From contig JAUPFV010000002.1 in the NCBI GenBank assembly GCA_036936605.1, forward strand, positions 199,229,273 to 199,293,272: a DNA stretch of 64,000 nt. Reading direction: 5' to 3'. This document shows positions 21,480 to 35,080 of this stretch, piece by piece (position 1 is the stretch's first letter; each line of letters starts with the position of its first letter). The position numbers and the translations under genes are program-made. The notes beneath the pieces are model-generated. The model ran no database searches. It was not told the origin of the DNA and saw only the letters and a list, made by a program, of their open reading frames with translations. The stretch is from Limnanthes douglasii subsp. nivea. Its lineage: Eukaryota > Streptophyta > Magnoliopsida > Brassicales > Limnanthaceae.

Positions 21480-21960
21480 TGTTATGTATGGAAAGAGAGA
21501 GGAAATAGGCAATGATGTTATTTCTTAAAACCATCATACCTTCTATAGTATTCACCACCATAATCGGATCTGACGATTTTAATCTTTTTACCAAGTTTTA
21601 ATTCAGCATCGACCTTAAGGAATTTGAACATATCAATGGTTTTAGAATTATAATGAAGCAAATATAGATATTCATATCGTAAAAAGTCATCTGTGAATAA
21701 AACAAAGTATTTTTTTACTATTCCATAATGTTGTAGTTAATGGACCGTAAATGTGTGTATGAGTTAATTCTTGGACGTCTTTAGCTTAGGCTTCAAATAT
21801 TCTATGTTTGATATGTTTCTCTTTGATACACCTAACATATTTCTCAAATTCGGTGTAATCAAAAGGACCTAGTATACCTTCATAAACATGTATGTCAATC
21901 CTCATTTTAGAGATGTGACATAAAACATGTTCTATAGAAATGGGAAATTTTCAGAAGCAA
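21480..21960 (-). pseudogene. Copia integrase core relic, copy A
   Basis: A minus-strand frame reads KKIKIVRSDYGGEYYRRYDG around 21590-21530. This is the integrase core segment carrying its second catalytic Asp (RSD). Stops and frameshifts surround it. The equivalent region lies at about 29920-30390 in copy B. Confidence 0.75.
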
Positions 21961-22619
21961 CTTTATATGATTGGATATTTATGGATATTTTTTTTATATT
22001 TAATAAAATTACTCAATTTATATAAATTATCAACAGAATCAAGCACATATGTACCAACCATTCTATTGCCAAATTAAAAATGAATTTTTATTACTGAACA
22101 AACAAATATAACAAGCTTTGTCCAATAAATAAAATGAAAGTAAATACTGCCTAAATTAAGGAACATACGCAAAAATATGTCACATATAATACATCTCCTA
22201 AATGTAAAATGAACTGCAAATTATAAATGACTCTCACAAGGTACACGGTCCCCCCGCTAGTAAAATTGAATCTCCTTATCGTTGAGAGTTTTGCTTCATT
22301 TTGAGCCCTGTAAAAAAATACACGTGAGCTGTATTTGTTGTATCAACCCACCATGTGTCATTAGGAACTTATATTAAATTATATTATAAAGTTAACATTG
22401 AAAATAGCTTACCTTTCCTCGCCTTTTAGACCTTCCATTTAGGTCAATATATCTTCAAATAATCCAAACTTCTATAATAAAAACAAATATTATCCTTTCC
22501 TCTTGGGTTCACCCATTTACAATCCAAATTTGAAGCTAAATTCTATGTAGCTGAAGTGAAGAGTGTTTTCTCTAGAAGAACCATTTTTATCGATATAGAT
22601 CATATTGGCCTCCCCTTGG

Positions 22620-24601
22620 TATGTTTTTCCTCTCATGCACAAGGTCTAAAAGAGTTTTCTATGTTATATTTATTATCAGGACAATCATAGGTTTTTAATA
22701 GAATATTATTAAACTATAGGTTTGATAAGAAAATGTAGGTTACTACAATACTATGTAGGATCTCAACGTTGGTGCCTTCAATTTCCCATGAATGTCATTC
22801 ACTTAAGATAAGTATTTTTTAGATAGGAAAACATGTCCTTAGGATTCTCCATATGAGTGGATTAATAACTTAAGCAGATTTGTGGGACTCCACTATATAA
22901 GATATATCGAATTAGGTAATTAAAACTCCCATATCTCTCAAAGCACATTGTTTTATCATGAGTTATTTTATTTGTAAGAGAAGCATGTTTTTCCTCTAAG
23001 CCAATGGTTTATGTTATTCAGTCCTAACATGATTAAAATCAATTTTTTCACTCTTTAAATTACCCCATAATAGGGAACCTAAATGGTATTTCTTAGCTGA
23101 GAGATAATAACTAAACAATTAAAGAACAACACATGACTTAATGCAACAATTGCTCAAAGAATTCCAAATATAGTATAACACACATTTTAAATTTTATCAA
23201 GATGTAAATTCTAAAATACACTCATATGAACTGAATCATTATGATCTTTAGTGGATACGGTAGGTGCCACGACACTATTCATCACTTTTAAAGACATCAT
23301 ATTAAGGAAGAAAATGTTGGTTCAAGGTTATATAGTAAAATAATCAAACCTTTTGTAAGGGTCGTACTTAACTATTTCATGATATACGAAACAATTCATT
23401 CAAAATGAAAAATCATTTGTGCATTAGTATGACACGTGTAAACGCATAAACTACATCGTGCAACGTGGTTCTTACCCTTATGATAAATATGAGGTAGTCT
23501 TCTGCTCAGGGTGATCTATACTCACGATGATTGATCATTCACTATGAACCCTTAAATCTTTTTCGTTCATGACTCGCCTTGACATAGCCTACAAATGTCG
23601 GTTACATGTATGCCAATATAGTTACAAGGAATGATCATATAAAGTTTTCATTAGTGATACAAACACGACTGAATTATATCATTTATGGAATAATATGGTA
23701 ATCTAACAGTACTCACATAGTAGGTGCGCTCAATATGTGTTCCATTATATTATATTAATATCCCTTAAAGGGACCTCTGTATTTCTTTATGTTGTGAATA
23801 TCTGAAATAATGTCCGAGAGGTGAAATATCCCGTCAAAATCTCATATATATAAAGAAACATGAATGTCATTCAAACTCCAAACCTGAAACAAACAATCTC
23901 TAGACATACATGACATTATCATGTACATCTGAGATTCCATATGGCAACGATATCACATCTTGTCCAAAAAGTCATACATTTTCACTCACTTGACTCTTCT
24001 CAATACATAAATAAATAATGTTACATAAATATAAACACTTAAACACTTAACACTATATCCAAACATGAATATATATATATATATATATATATAAACATAC
24101 CATCTTATATGTGCTAATTTTGGACATGCTTAAGATACAAAATTAAGAAAAACATAATTAATTTTTTTTACTAAATAACTTATTTGGTTTATTATATGTC
24201 AGAACGGGTTTTTTTGTAATAAACTCGCATATAAGCAAAACCAAAACAAAAGAAAATTCACATTACAGACAAGGGTAGTTTGTCGCAATGACAACATGAG
24301 TTAACGATGTGAAAATTTCATTGTTCTAGTTTTTTACTCCAATGCTACTACATGTCATGGACTAGGCTTCTGAAGATGGTTCACCGTGGAAGCGATCCAG
24401 TTTACCGCAACAACCATCAATGATAAAAATCAAAACCCACTTTGGTTAGAATATGGCTTTTATCCAAATATTTCCAAATTATATACCTAAAGATTTAAGC
24501 ATGTATTATAATTAACCAATTACATGCTCTTAACTTCACAAATCAGATCCTAATCATGCATATTACAATTTATAAACCCCTAACATACTTAAAGATCATA
24601 A

Positions 24602-24637
<36 letters not shown>

Positions 24638-24690
24638 TTTCTCTCAATCTAAGAGATTGAATTGAGATGTATACTCGACTCTAAATCATG
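22620..24690. other. Decayed copia gag/leader region, copy A
   Basis: No open frame longer than a few dozen codons was seen. A weak gag-like trace (GKLDRFHGEPSSEA) occurs around 24400-24360 on the minus strand. An (AT)n run lies at about 24070-24092 and an (AAT)n run at about 24602-24637. Confidence 0.5.
24602..24637. repeat. (AAT)n microsatellite
   Basis: About twelve AAT units; counterpart in copy B at about 33025-33063. Both lie just inside the copia primer site and have grown or shrunk since duplication. Confidence 0.95.
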
Positions 24691-24696
24691 GAGAAA

Positions 24697-24715
24697 TTAG
24701 TTGGATCTGATACCA
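24697..24715 (-). other. Copia primer-binding site, copy A
   Basis: The minus strand reads TGGTATCAGATCC, close to the usual initiator-Met tRNA primer site, 2 nt inside the LTR. Copy B has the equivalent at 33129-33147. Confidence 0.8.
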
Positions 24716-24717
24716 AC

Positions 24718-25402
24718 TATTACATAAAATCTTCATAAGGTTGCGTGCTTTAAAATGTCAAAGGGCTAATCCTTTGATTTGAGAGACAAATATAATGAAA
24801 GTAAAGATGAACTTAACAGTTTTCATATCATCAAGCTATATTTCATCTCTTCTATAACGAAAATCTTTTGATACGAGTGGTTGAAGAAAGTCATGTTACA
24901 TATATTCCCGTAATTTGTGAGCTACTACAACCGCTGTTTTTTAAGGTTGAATAAAACTGACCTGAATGGATGATAACAATCTAGAACTCTAGATTATGAT
25001 TAAAAAAATTAGAGACAAAGAGTGATTTTAATTTTTAAAAAATGATAAAATCTTAATGAAATTAAGGTATTATACATCTATTTCTATTTAATGTTTTTAT
25101 AGTCTAAATTAATACAGATTATTGTAGTTCGCTAAAGATCTAGATACAACCAACTAACTTTATTCTTTTTAAATCACTCGTTTAATTAGTTATAAATTGC
25201 TACTGTCATGATGTACTTGTCATTGCATGGGATCATAAATTTTAATAATTAAGGTGTGAGATTGTTTGACAATCTCTCAAGATCCACATCTACCCAACTA
25301 AGATCCACACTATAAACTTTCATGATACTTACTATATGATTATCTATAGGTCCAATATATTGTAAACTGAATATGATTTATTAAATTGGATATATAATAA
25401 CA
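24718..25402 (-). repeat. Copia 5' LTR, copy A (685 bp)
   Basis: The plus strand begins TATTACATAAAATC (the TG has become TA) and ends ATATAATAACA. The copy B LTR begins TGTTACATAAAATC, giving TGTTA...TAACA termini. The edges are set by the primer site on one side and the CA end on the other. Confidence 0.82.
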
Positions 25403-25439
25403 TGCTTGGATACCATTCAAAATTAAAATTCTTATACTC

Positions 25440-25745
25440 ATCTCTTCTATAACTATGTATATTTTATTCGTGAATAAAATAATTTTCACTTGTGAAATCT
25501 ACAGTGTTCATCACTTATAAAACTATGTGCATATTACTTATGAAAAAAAATGAATTTTCACTTGTAAAAAATATATTGTTTATCACTCGCAAAGATATGT
25601 GTATTTTACTTATGAAAAAATAAGATTTTTCACTTACTAAAAAATATGGTGTTCATCACTTGTAAAAATATGTGCATTTTACTTGGGAGAAAAATAATTT
25701 TTCACTTATAAAAAACATGATGTTAATCACATACAAAAAAAAGAT
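25440..25745. repeat. Minisatellite, right side of copia, copy A
   Basis: About four units of roughly 72 bp start at TTTTCACTT words (about 25470, 25554, 25626, 25698), and each includes a TCACTTGT..ATATGTG and TTTTACTT stretch. It is the same family as 19790-20215, so the copia element appears to split one array. Confidence 0.85.
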
Positions 25746-25749
25746 GAAA

Positions 25750-26400
25750 AAAAAAATCTTAAAACATACAACTCATGGATTTTATTCTGTTCATCTTAGA
25801 AAAAAAATTTAGTATTTTCATATTATTTTTTCAAGATATGTTTTTTTAAAAGATGAAGTTTTAAAATATAAAAACAAAAATAAAAAAAATAATTTTAATC
25901 TCTGGTCGAGTAACTCAGCGATATGGTATTTTGTGCATGCTATTTATTTAAAAAGGTATTTTATTATTTTTTATACAAATATTAATTAATAACTGAGTTT
26001 TTCGAATATTATTTTTTATTAAAGAAAAATTAGAAATCTATTAGTAACTTATTATATTTTTTATATATATTAAAAAATGTTTAAAATAAATATAATTTAT
26101 TAAATAACAATCCTATATAAATTCACATATTATATAAAAAAAATTAATTTTTAAATTGTTGAAAAAATATATAATTTATTAGTAATTGACTAATTATCGA
26201 ATTTAAAACAAAATGATTAAATATATACTATTATTCAAAGTTATAATAAAAAAACCTATTTATAATAATACTTACAAATGGAACCTATTGTTAGCTTATC
26301 CCTAAAACTACATCAATAGTTGAATTTTTTAGTATTCTTTTAGGTGTACACAAAATTTTATAAGATCAAATATTTATTTATTTTATGAGTGATAAAAGTG
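25750..26400. other. AT-rich stretch between minisatellite and gypsy gag, copy A
   Basis: No ORF or LTR edge was recognised. The sequence is kept in copy B at 34185-34845. Confidence 0.5.
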
Positions 26401-26404
26401 AATT

Positions 26405-27245
26405 TCCCTGAAAGAACCCTATGACTCGTCGAATCAATACCACAACCAATACCCTAGGTGTATTCCATGTCATTCCCTAATCGAGGAGGTGTAATACCTT
26501 CATTAATCAAAAAGCAGAAACCAATATATCAACATGCATATCCATTTCTCCTACAAACAAACAACAATCAAGTTAATATTACTTTGGACAGTGATGAGGA
26601 CCTGCAAGACTCAAGCTCCCATCTTCGCCTCCCCACATGATATAAGAAGGTCTTCCACCAAACTTATTCTATCATAAGATAGATAAATACAATAGCGAGG
26701 AATATTCAAAGCATCACTTCAATCAGTTCATAAGCAATATGCTGCAATACATGAAAAATGATGATATGTGTCAAGCCTATTCTATGAATTTATGGGGCAT
26801 TGTTTTGACATGGTTCAACAACTTGTCTTTTCTCCCTTGCCCCATAGAATGCATCAAAACCTTCAAAACACTGAGAAAAATAATTTGAAAACACTTAATT
26901 GGTTCCAAAGTGATGAAAAATGGATGAATACTAAATTATAAACTACAAATAATGACTCAATGAGACATTAAGTGAAAATATTCAAAGGTTCATGGATACA
27001 AAAAGTAAGTTAAAATATTTTCATGATTAGGTGGTGATTCTAGCATACCCCAAAAGCATATTGTCCGACCCTCTATTTGATCCCATCATCAAGAATAAGG
27101 CACTAAAATTTGGTGACTTGCTGACGTAAGTAGAGCTTCATATCAAGATCGATGAGCTCTCAAGAGTATGGATTTATGGAGATATTACAATCATAAGTAC
27201 GTACTCATCGCACCATCCTCTATAACAAAACAAAAATCAATTAAT
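26405..27245 (+). pseudogene. Gypsy gag N-terminal fragment, copy A
   Basis: Broken plus-strand frames include SSHLRLP and a gag-core-like run ending in NNLSFLPCPIECIKTFKT, then ILSDPLFDPIIKNKALKFGD. These match 35260-36030, which joins the rest of element T4. Here the gag stops at the duplication junction. Confidence 0.75.
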
Positions 27246-28204
27246 TTTACTTGACATTTCAACATCTGCATTACTTTTCGTATGCCATTTTTCTATAAGC
27301 ATCTACATTACCTTTGTGGTGGATGAACTAGGTTTGACAAAAATATATTCTATATTAGATTTTTTTTTAAAACTAATTATAAGATTATTTTTAGTTTACC
27401 TAGTTAAGTATAGAACACGAGAATCTGTTTTACAAAATTATAATTTAAATTTAAAATTAAATAAACTTATTTAAATTTAGAAACAAAAAGAGAAATATTT
27501 GGAACTATATATAAATGAGTAAAATTTTAAATTTTAAATAAATAATATAATAATTAAATAAATAAAACAGAATTACATTTAAATAAAAACTAAATTTTGA
27601 TGTAATAAATTAAAAAAAAAATTAATTCAGAATTAAGGTGATATTTTTAGTTCAAAGATCAACTGGGTAAATTGTTAATAATTATACAACATCAAGTTTG
27701 TTTAATAAAAAGTATTTTTGAAATTATTTATCACAGCTTAATATATATTATTAAATTATTTAATTTTAGTAACTATCTATTTTTTTAAAAAATCTTAATT
27801 GTATTTGTCGTATTTTTTTATTCTCTTCGTATTTCAAATAATTTTTCAGGTAATGTGAAATAACTTGCATTTACTTAAATAACAATTTCAGCTTTTTTAT
27901 CTTTCTCAGTTTTTTTTACTTTTCAAATTTATATTTTATAATTTTAATAATATTTTTATTTTAATATATACAAATTTAATTGTTTCGTATAAATTTATAG
28001 GTTAACCCTGTTTTTTTTGTTATAATTTAGTTTTTTTACATCTGTTGTTATTTTTATTTTTCACGATTTAAATTGGGTTTTAGTTCTACATTTTGGTAAA
28101 TTTTTAGAAGAGAACTATATAATAGAAAAACATGTAGACTTGTGTCGTGAAAAAAAAAGTTTTATAATTGTTGGCGCACTTCTTTTGAATCTGCAAAATT
28201 ATAG

Positions 28205-28655
28205 GTATTCAACTTGCAAAAGTATGATATTTTATTTGTGAAAAAACATCTTGTTCAATTTCTTTAAAAAATATATATGTTTTTTACTTGTGAATAAAAT
28301 ATTTTGTTCATTACTTGCGAAAATGTGTATTTTATTTACGAAAATATGTGTATGTTACTTGAAAAAATATGTGTATTTTGCTTGTAAAAAAATGTGATAT
28401 TCATCAAGTATGAAAATATGTGTATTTTATTTGTGAAAAAATATGTTTTTCATCACTTGCAAAAATATGTGTACTATAATTGTGGAAAAAGTCATTTATA
28501 AAAAAACATTTTATTCATCATTTGTAAAAATAAATGAATTTTACTTCTGAAAAAAAAAGATTTTTCACTTGTAAAAAAACATGTTGTTCATCACTTGCGA
28601 AAATATGTGTATTTTATTTTATGGGAAAAAAATTACTTGTGAAAAACATGTGTTC
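28205..28655. repeat. Minisatellite, left side of copia, copy B
   Basis: This is the counterpart of 19790-20215 with the same word order and small indels. Confidence 0.85.
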
Positions 28656-28755
28656 ATTCGCATAGGATCAGAGATAAGAGCAATATGAGCAACTTGATGA
28701 CATTGATGAGATACATGTTTATGTCCGTTGACAGATTTCTATTGTTTACACACAT

Positions 28756-29130
28756 TTAGTTTGAGTCTCCAGAAATAAAGTTTTCAGGTTGATGTATGTA
28801 ATTTTTTTCCTCAATGTATGTATTAAGGAATGTTGTTTTGACATCCATAAGATGGAGCTCTAAATCCAAATGAGAAACAATAGTTATGATTATCCTAAAT
28901 GACTCATTTGAAGAAACTGGAGAAATTATCTCAGCGTAGTCAATTTCATTCACGTTCGTTGTACTATTTGCTACAAGATACGCTTTATATCTTTTTATTT
29001 TTTCTAAAGTGTTATGCTTGGTTTTAATCAACCCTTTGCAACCAATTGTTTTATTCTCTTTTGATAAGGTAGAAATACCCGGTACTGAATTATCTTGCAT
29101 TAATTTGTAAAATATTTTTAATAGCTTCAA
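28756..29130 (-). pseudogene. Copia RT N-terminal half, copy B
   Basis: The 124-aa open piece is collinear with 20315-20689 and differs at 15 residues. It keeps IGCKGLIKTKHNTLEKIKRY, NESFRIIITIVSHLDLELHL and MDVKTTFLN, and here HL.MDVKT is closer to the usual copia form than in copy A. It is not functional. Confidence 0.88.
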
Positions 29131-32100
29131 TTCATAATTTAGAGTTTGAAATTTTCATAACATCTTGAAAGGTGATTCAATCTTATTCCAGAATGTTTGA
29201 AGTATTTTCATGTTCATTAAGGAATTTCATATAATCAGAAGGTGTGAAACAATTTATTTCTCTAGTGGGCCTACGTAATGTCGACTTAATGTAATGCTCA
29301 ATTTCTTGGGGTTGCTGAATTCTATCATCATGAACAACATCAACATTCTCTTACTGAAGTAGAAGTCCAACATATGTTTAAGGTAATGAAGTCCATGACA
29401 TATTGTAGTTGACCGATAGACTAACTGTAATCGGAGTATCAATATAAGAGAGTGAATGAGTTGAATCTAAGTCTTCCTTAAAAACAATATTTTATCTGAA
29501 TACTCCCTCCTCTACTAACTACATCCTAAAAATATATGGTAGTTCTCATCTCAAAAGTTTCATGCTTAATTTTAATGTAAAATTTTAACCCTTTGAGTGG
29601 TTCGGATAAACTATGAAATAACAGCTAACTATTTTGGATTCTCGCTCTTTTTTGCTTGGCATGTACGGCTTTGCTTCAGTTGTATATCATCTTACATGAA
29701 AGTTTCCAAATATGGGATTTCACCCTCTAAAAAGTTATTGTGGTATATTAGCTTTTGTTTTAGTAGGTAGTGTGTTAAGGATGTATGATGCACACTTAAT
29801 AGCTTCCATATAGAGATAGTGATATATGAGCAGTCACGCTCCTAATATTTAATATGAGATTTCGTTGTTCAAATACATCATTCATAATTAGTGAATCCAA
29901 CATTATGTATTAAGGCACACTGTTATGTATGGAAAGAGAGAGGAAATAAACCATGATGTTAATTCTTAAAACTATCGTACCTTCTATAGTATTCATCACC
30001 ATAGTCGGATCTGACGATTTTAATCTTTTTACCAAGTTTTAATTCAACCTCGACCTTAAGGAATTTGAACATATCAATGGTTTTAGATTTATAATGAAGA
30101 AAATATAGATATTCATATCATAAAAAGTCATCTGTGAATAAAACAAAGTATTTTTTTTACTATTCCACGATGTTGTAGTTAATGGACCGTAAATGTGTGT
30201 ATGAGTTAATTCTTGGACGTCTTTAGCTTAGGCTTCAAATATTCAATGTTTGATATGTTTCTTTTTGATACACCTAACATATTTTTCAAATTCGGTGTAA
30301 TCAAAAGGACACTGTAGACGTTCATAAACATGTATGTCAATCCTCGTTTTAGAGATATGACATAAAACATGTGCTATAGAAATGGGAAATTTTCAGAAGC
30401 AACTTTATATGATACATTCATGGATATTTTATTATATTTAATAAAATTACTCAATTTATATAAATTATCAACATAATCAAGCACATATGTACCAACCATT
30501 TTATTGTCAAATGAAAATTGATTTTTTATTACTGAACAAACAAATATAACAAGCTTTGTCCAATAAATAAAATGAAAGTAAATACTGCATTAATGAATGA
30601 ACATACAAAAAAATATATCACATATAATACATCTCCTAAATGTAAAACGAACTGAAAATTATAAAGGACTCTCAGAAGGTACACAGTCCCCTAATAGTAA
30701 AATTGAATCTCCTTATCGTTGAGAGTTTTGCTTCAGTTTGAGCCTTGTAAAAAACCACATGTGAGTTTTGTTTGTTGTATCAACCCACCATGTGTCATTA
30801 TGAACTTATATTAAATTATATTATAAAGTTAACATTGAAAAGATCTTACCTTTCCTCGCCTTTTAGACCTTCCATTTAAGTTGATATAGCTTCAAATGAT
30901 CCAAACTTGTGTAATAAAAACAAATATTACCCTTTCCTCTTGGGTTCACCCATTTACAATCCAAATTTGAAGCTAAATTCTATGTAGCTGAAGTGAAAAG
31001 TGTTTTCTCTTGAAGAACCATTTTTATCGATATAGATCATATTGGCCTCCCGTTGGTATGTTTTTCCTCTCATGCACAAGCTCTAAAAGAGTTTTCTATG
31101 TTATATTTATTATCAGGACAATCATAGGTTATCTATAGAATATTAAATTATATGGTTGATAAGAAAATGCAGGTTATTACAATACTATGTAGGATCTAAA
31201 CGTTGGTGCCTTCAATTTCCCATGAATGTCATTCACTTAAGATAAATATTTTTGAGATATGAAAACATGTCCTTATTATTCTCCATATGAGTGGATTAAT
31301 AACTTAAACATATTTGTGGGACTCCACTATGTAAGATATATCGAATTATGTGATAAGAACTCCCATATCTATCAAAGCGCATTGTTTCATCATGAGTTAT
31401 TTTATTTGTAAGAGGAGCATGTTTTTCCTCTAAGCCAATGGTTTATGTTATTCAGTCCTAACAAGATTAAAATCAATTTTTTTCACTCTATAAATTAACC
31501 CTTGATAATAGGGAACCTAAATGGTGTTTCTTAGCTGAGAGATAATAACTAAACAATTAAAGAACAGCACATGACTTAATGCAACAATTGCTCAAATAAT
31601 TCCAAATATAGTATAGCACACATTTTAAATTTTATCAAGATGTAAATTCTAAAATACACTCATATGAACTAACTCATTATGATCTTTAGTGGATACGATA
31701 GGTGTCAGGACGCTATTCATCACTTTTAAAGACATCATATTAAGGAAGAAAATGTTGGTTCAAGGTCGTATGGTAAAATAATCAAACCTTTTGTAAGGGT
31801 CGTACTTAACTATTTCATGGTATACGAAACAATTCATTCAAAACTAAAAATCAGTTGTGCATTAGTATGACACGTGTAAACGCAAAAACTACAACATGCA
31901 ACGGGGTTCTTACCCTTAGGATAAATGTGAGGTGGTCTTCTACTGGGGGTGATCTATACTCACGATGATCGATCATTAACTATGAACCCTTAAATATTTT
32001 TCGTTCATGACTCGCCTTAACATAGCCTACACATGTCGGTTACATGTATGCCAATATATTTACAAGGAATGATCATATAAAGTTTTCATTAGTGATACAA

Positions 32101-33031
32101 ACACGACTGAATTATATCATTTATAGAACGATATGATCGTCTAGCAGTACTCACATAGTAGGTGCGCTCAATATATGTTCCATTGTATTAGATAAATATC
32201 CTTTAGAGGGACCTCTATATTTCTTTATGTTGTGAATAACTGAAATAATGTCCGACAAATGTAAAATATCCCGTCAAAATCTCATATATATATATATATA
32301 TAAAGAAACATGAATGTCATTCAAACTCCAAACCTGAAACAAACAATCTCTAGGCATACATGACATTATTATGTACATCCGAGATTCCATATGGAAACCA
32401 TATCACATCTTGTCCTAAAGGTCATACATTTTCACTCACTTGACTCTTCTCAATACATAAATAGACAAGGTTACATAAATATAAACACTTAAACACTTAC
32501 TATATATATATATATATATACCATCTTATATGTGCTAATTTTGGACATGCTTAAGATACAAAATTGAGAAAAACATAATTTAAAAAAATTACTAAATAAC
32601 TTATTTGGTTTATTATATGTCAGAATGGGTTTTTTTTGTAATAAACTCACATACAAGCAAAACCAAAACCAAAACAAATTCACATTACAGACAAGGGTAG
32701 TTTGTCGCAATGACAACATGAGTTATCGATGTGAAAATTTCATTGTTCTAGTTTTCGAAGCCAATGCTACTACATGTCATGGACTGGGCTTCTGAAGATG
32801 GTTCACCGTGGAAGCGATCCAGTTTACCGCGACAACCATCAAGGATTAAAAATTAAAACCCATTTTGATTAGAATATGGCTTTTATCCAAATATTTCAAA
32901 ATTATATACCTAAAGATTTAAGCATGTATTATAATTAACCAATTACATGCTCTTAACTTCACAACTCAGATCCTAATCATGCATATTACATTTTCTAAAC
33001 CCCTAACATACTTAAAGATCACAAAATAATG

Positions 33032-33063
<32 letters not shown>

Positions 33064-33149
33064 TAGATTTTTCTCTCAATCTAAGAGACAGAATTTAGAT
33101 GTATACTCGACTTTAAATCATGGAGGAATTAGTTGGATTCGATACCAAC

Positions 33150-33832
33150 TGTTACATAAAATCTTCATAAGGTTGCGTACTTTAAAATGTCAAAGGGCTA
33201 ATCCTTTGATTTGAGAGACAAATATAATGAAAGTAAAGATGAACTTACCAGTTTTCATATCATCAAGCTATATTTCATCTCTTCTATAATGAAAATCTTT
33301 TGATATGAGTGGTTGAAGAAAATCATGTTACATATATTCTCGTAATTTGTGTGCTACTATAACCGTTGTTTTTTAAGGATGAATCAAACTGAACTGAATG
33401 GATGATAACGATCTAGAACTCTAGATTATGATTAAAAAATTAGAGACAAATAGTGATTTTAATTTTTAAAAAAATGATAAAATCTTGATGAAATTAAGGT
33501 ATTAGACATCTATTTATATTTAAGGTTTTTATACTCTAAATTAATACGGAGTATTGTAATTTACGAAAGACCTGATACAACCAACTAAGTTTATTCTTTT
33601 TAAATCACCCATTTAATTAGTTATAAATTGCATTGTCCTGATGTACTTGCCATTGCATGGGATCATAAATTCTAATAACTAAGGTGCGAGATTGTTTGAC
33701 AATCTCTCAAGATCCACATCTACCCAACTGAGATCCACACTATAAACTTTCATGATACATACTATATGATTATCTATAGGTCCAATATATTGTAAACTGA
33801 ATATGATTTATTAAATTGGATATATAATAACA
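33150..33832 (-). repeat. Copia 5' LTR, copy B (683 bp)
   Basis: The plus strand starts TGTTACATAAAATC and ends ATATAATAACA. It abuts a TGGTATCGAATCC primer site, which copy A reads as TGGTATCAGATCC. No second LTR for the same element is present in the window. Confidence 0.85.
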
Positions 33833-33889
33833 TGCTTGGATACCATTCAAAATTCAAAATTCAAATTCTTATACTCATCTCTTCTAAAA

Positions 33890-34180
33890 CTATGTATATT
33901 TTATTTTTGAATAAAATAATTTTCACTTGTGAAATCTACAGTGTTCATCACTTATAAAACTATGTGCATATTACTTATGAAACAATGAATTTTCACTTGT
34001 AAAACATATATTGTTTATCACTCGCGAAGATATGTGTATTTTACTTATGAAAAAAAAAGATTTTTCACTTACTGAAAAATATGTTGTTCATTCTTGTAAA
34101 AATATGTGCATTTTACTTGTGAGAAAAATAATTTTTCAGTTGTAAGAAACATGATGTTCATCACATACAAAAAATAGATG
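33890..34180. repeat. Minisatellite, right side of copia, copy B
   Basis: This is the counterpart of 25440-25745. Confidence 0.82.
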
Positions 34181-35080
34181 AAAAAAATCTTAAAACATAC
34201 AACTCATGGATTTTATTATGTTCATCTTAGAAAAAAATTCGTATTTTCATATATTTTTTTCAAGATATATATTTTTTAAAGATGAAGTTTTAAAATATAA
34301 AAACAAAAATGAAAAAATAAGTTTAATCTCTGATCGAGTAACTCAGCGATATGGTGTTTTATGCTATGCCACATGCTATTTATTTAAAAGGGTATTTTAT
34401 TATTTTTTATACAAATATTAATTAATAACTGAGTTTTTCTAATACTATTTGTGATTGAAGAAAAATTAAATATCTATTAGTAACTTATTCTATTTTTTAT
34501 ATATATTAAAAATGTTTAGAATAAATATAATTTATTAAATACTATCCTATATAAATTCACATATTATATAAAAAAATTAATTTTTATATTGTTGAAAAAA
34601 TATAAAATTTATTAGTAATTGACTAATTATCAAATTTAAAACAAAATGATTAAATATATAGCATTATTCAAACTTATAGTAAAAAAACCTATTTATAATA
34701 ATACTTACAAATGGAACCTATTGTTAGTTTATCCCTAAAACTACATCAATAGTTGAATGTTTTAGTACTTTTTTAGATGTACACAAAATTTTATAAGATC
34801 AAATATTTATTTATTTTATGACTGATAAAAGTGAAATTTATCAACCAAACACTAATTCTGCTAATGAGTAATTTTTATTGGACTACATTATAAGAAAGAA
34901 AGAAATATACGTGAGATTAGAGCAAGTTTCAACCGCACAACTTGCATAGTTAATACAAAACAATCAATATATTCATTGTTATTTTTTTACAATTATATTC
35001 TTCTTATATATATATATATATAATACATCTCTAAGCATCCAACTTCGATATTAACATGTTTTGACTCCACCTCTAGGAAT

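Larger units (their letters stand above)
20270..25402 (-). mobile_element. Ty1/copia element, left (3') end missing, copy A
   Basis: On the minus strand, from right to left, are an LTR (25402-24718), a primer-binding site for initiator tRNA-Met (24715-24697), a decayed gag, a knuckle relic around 22490 (NICFYYRSLDYLKIY), protease, integrase and the first half of RT. The RT stops near 20315 and neither the second half of pol nor a 3' LTR is seen before the minisatellite at 20215. The copia order (integrase before RT) fits. Confidence 0.85.
18834..27251. repeat. Large direct tandem duplication, copy A (about 8.4 kb)
   Basis: It begins TGACATTTCAACATCTGC and is followed head-to-tail by copy B, which begins with the same words. 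The order in both is: AT-rich left part, minisatellite, copia RT on the minus strand, copia integrase/gag remnants, (AAT)n, copia primer site and LTR, minisatellite, AT-rich part, gypsy gag. By eye, identity is in the mid-90s per cent; the two RT segments differ at 15 of 124 residues. Copy A lacks about 360 bp present in copy B (34845-35205). Confidence 0.93.
28700..33832 (-). mobile_element. Ty1/copia element, left (3') end missing, copy B
   Basis: It has the same structure and the same truncation point as copy A, so the 3' loss came before the large duplication. The LTR is at 33150-33832 and the primer-binding site at 33129-33147. Integrase and gag relics are on the minus strand with many stops. 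The 22.6-24.7 kb noncoding stretch of copy A corresponds here to about 31050-33125, with (AT)n at 32285 and 32502 and (AAT)n at 33030. Confidence 0.85.

Noticed and set aside
18834..26400. The AT-rich outer parts of the duplication unit as LTRs of T4
   Set aside because: No TG...CA edges, no match between the left (18834-19780) and right (25750-26400) parts, and no primer-binding site beside them.
33029..33214. Open frame starting with a run of Ile
   Set aside because: It is a translation of an (AAT)n microsatellite and copia leader sequence, not a protein.
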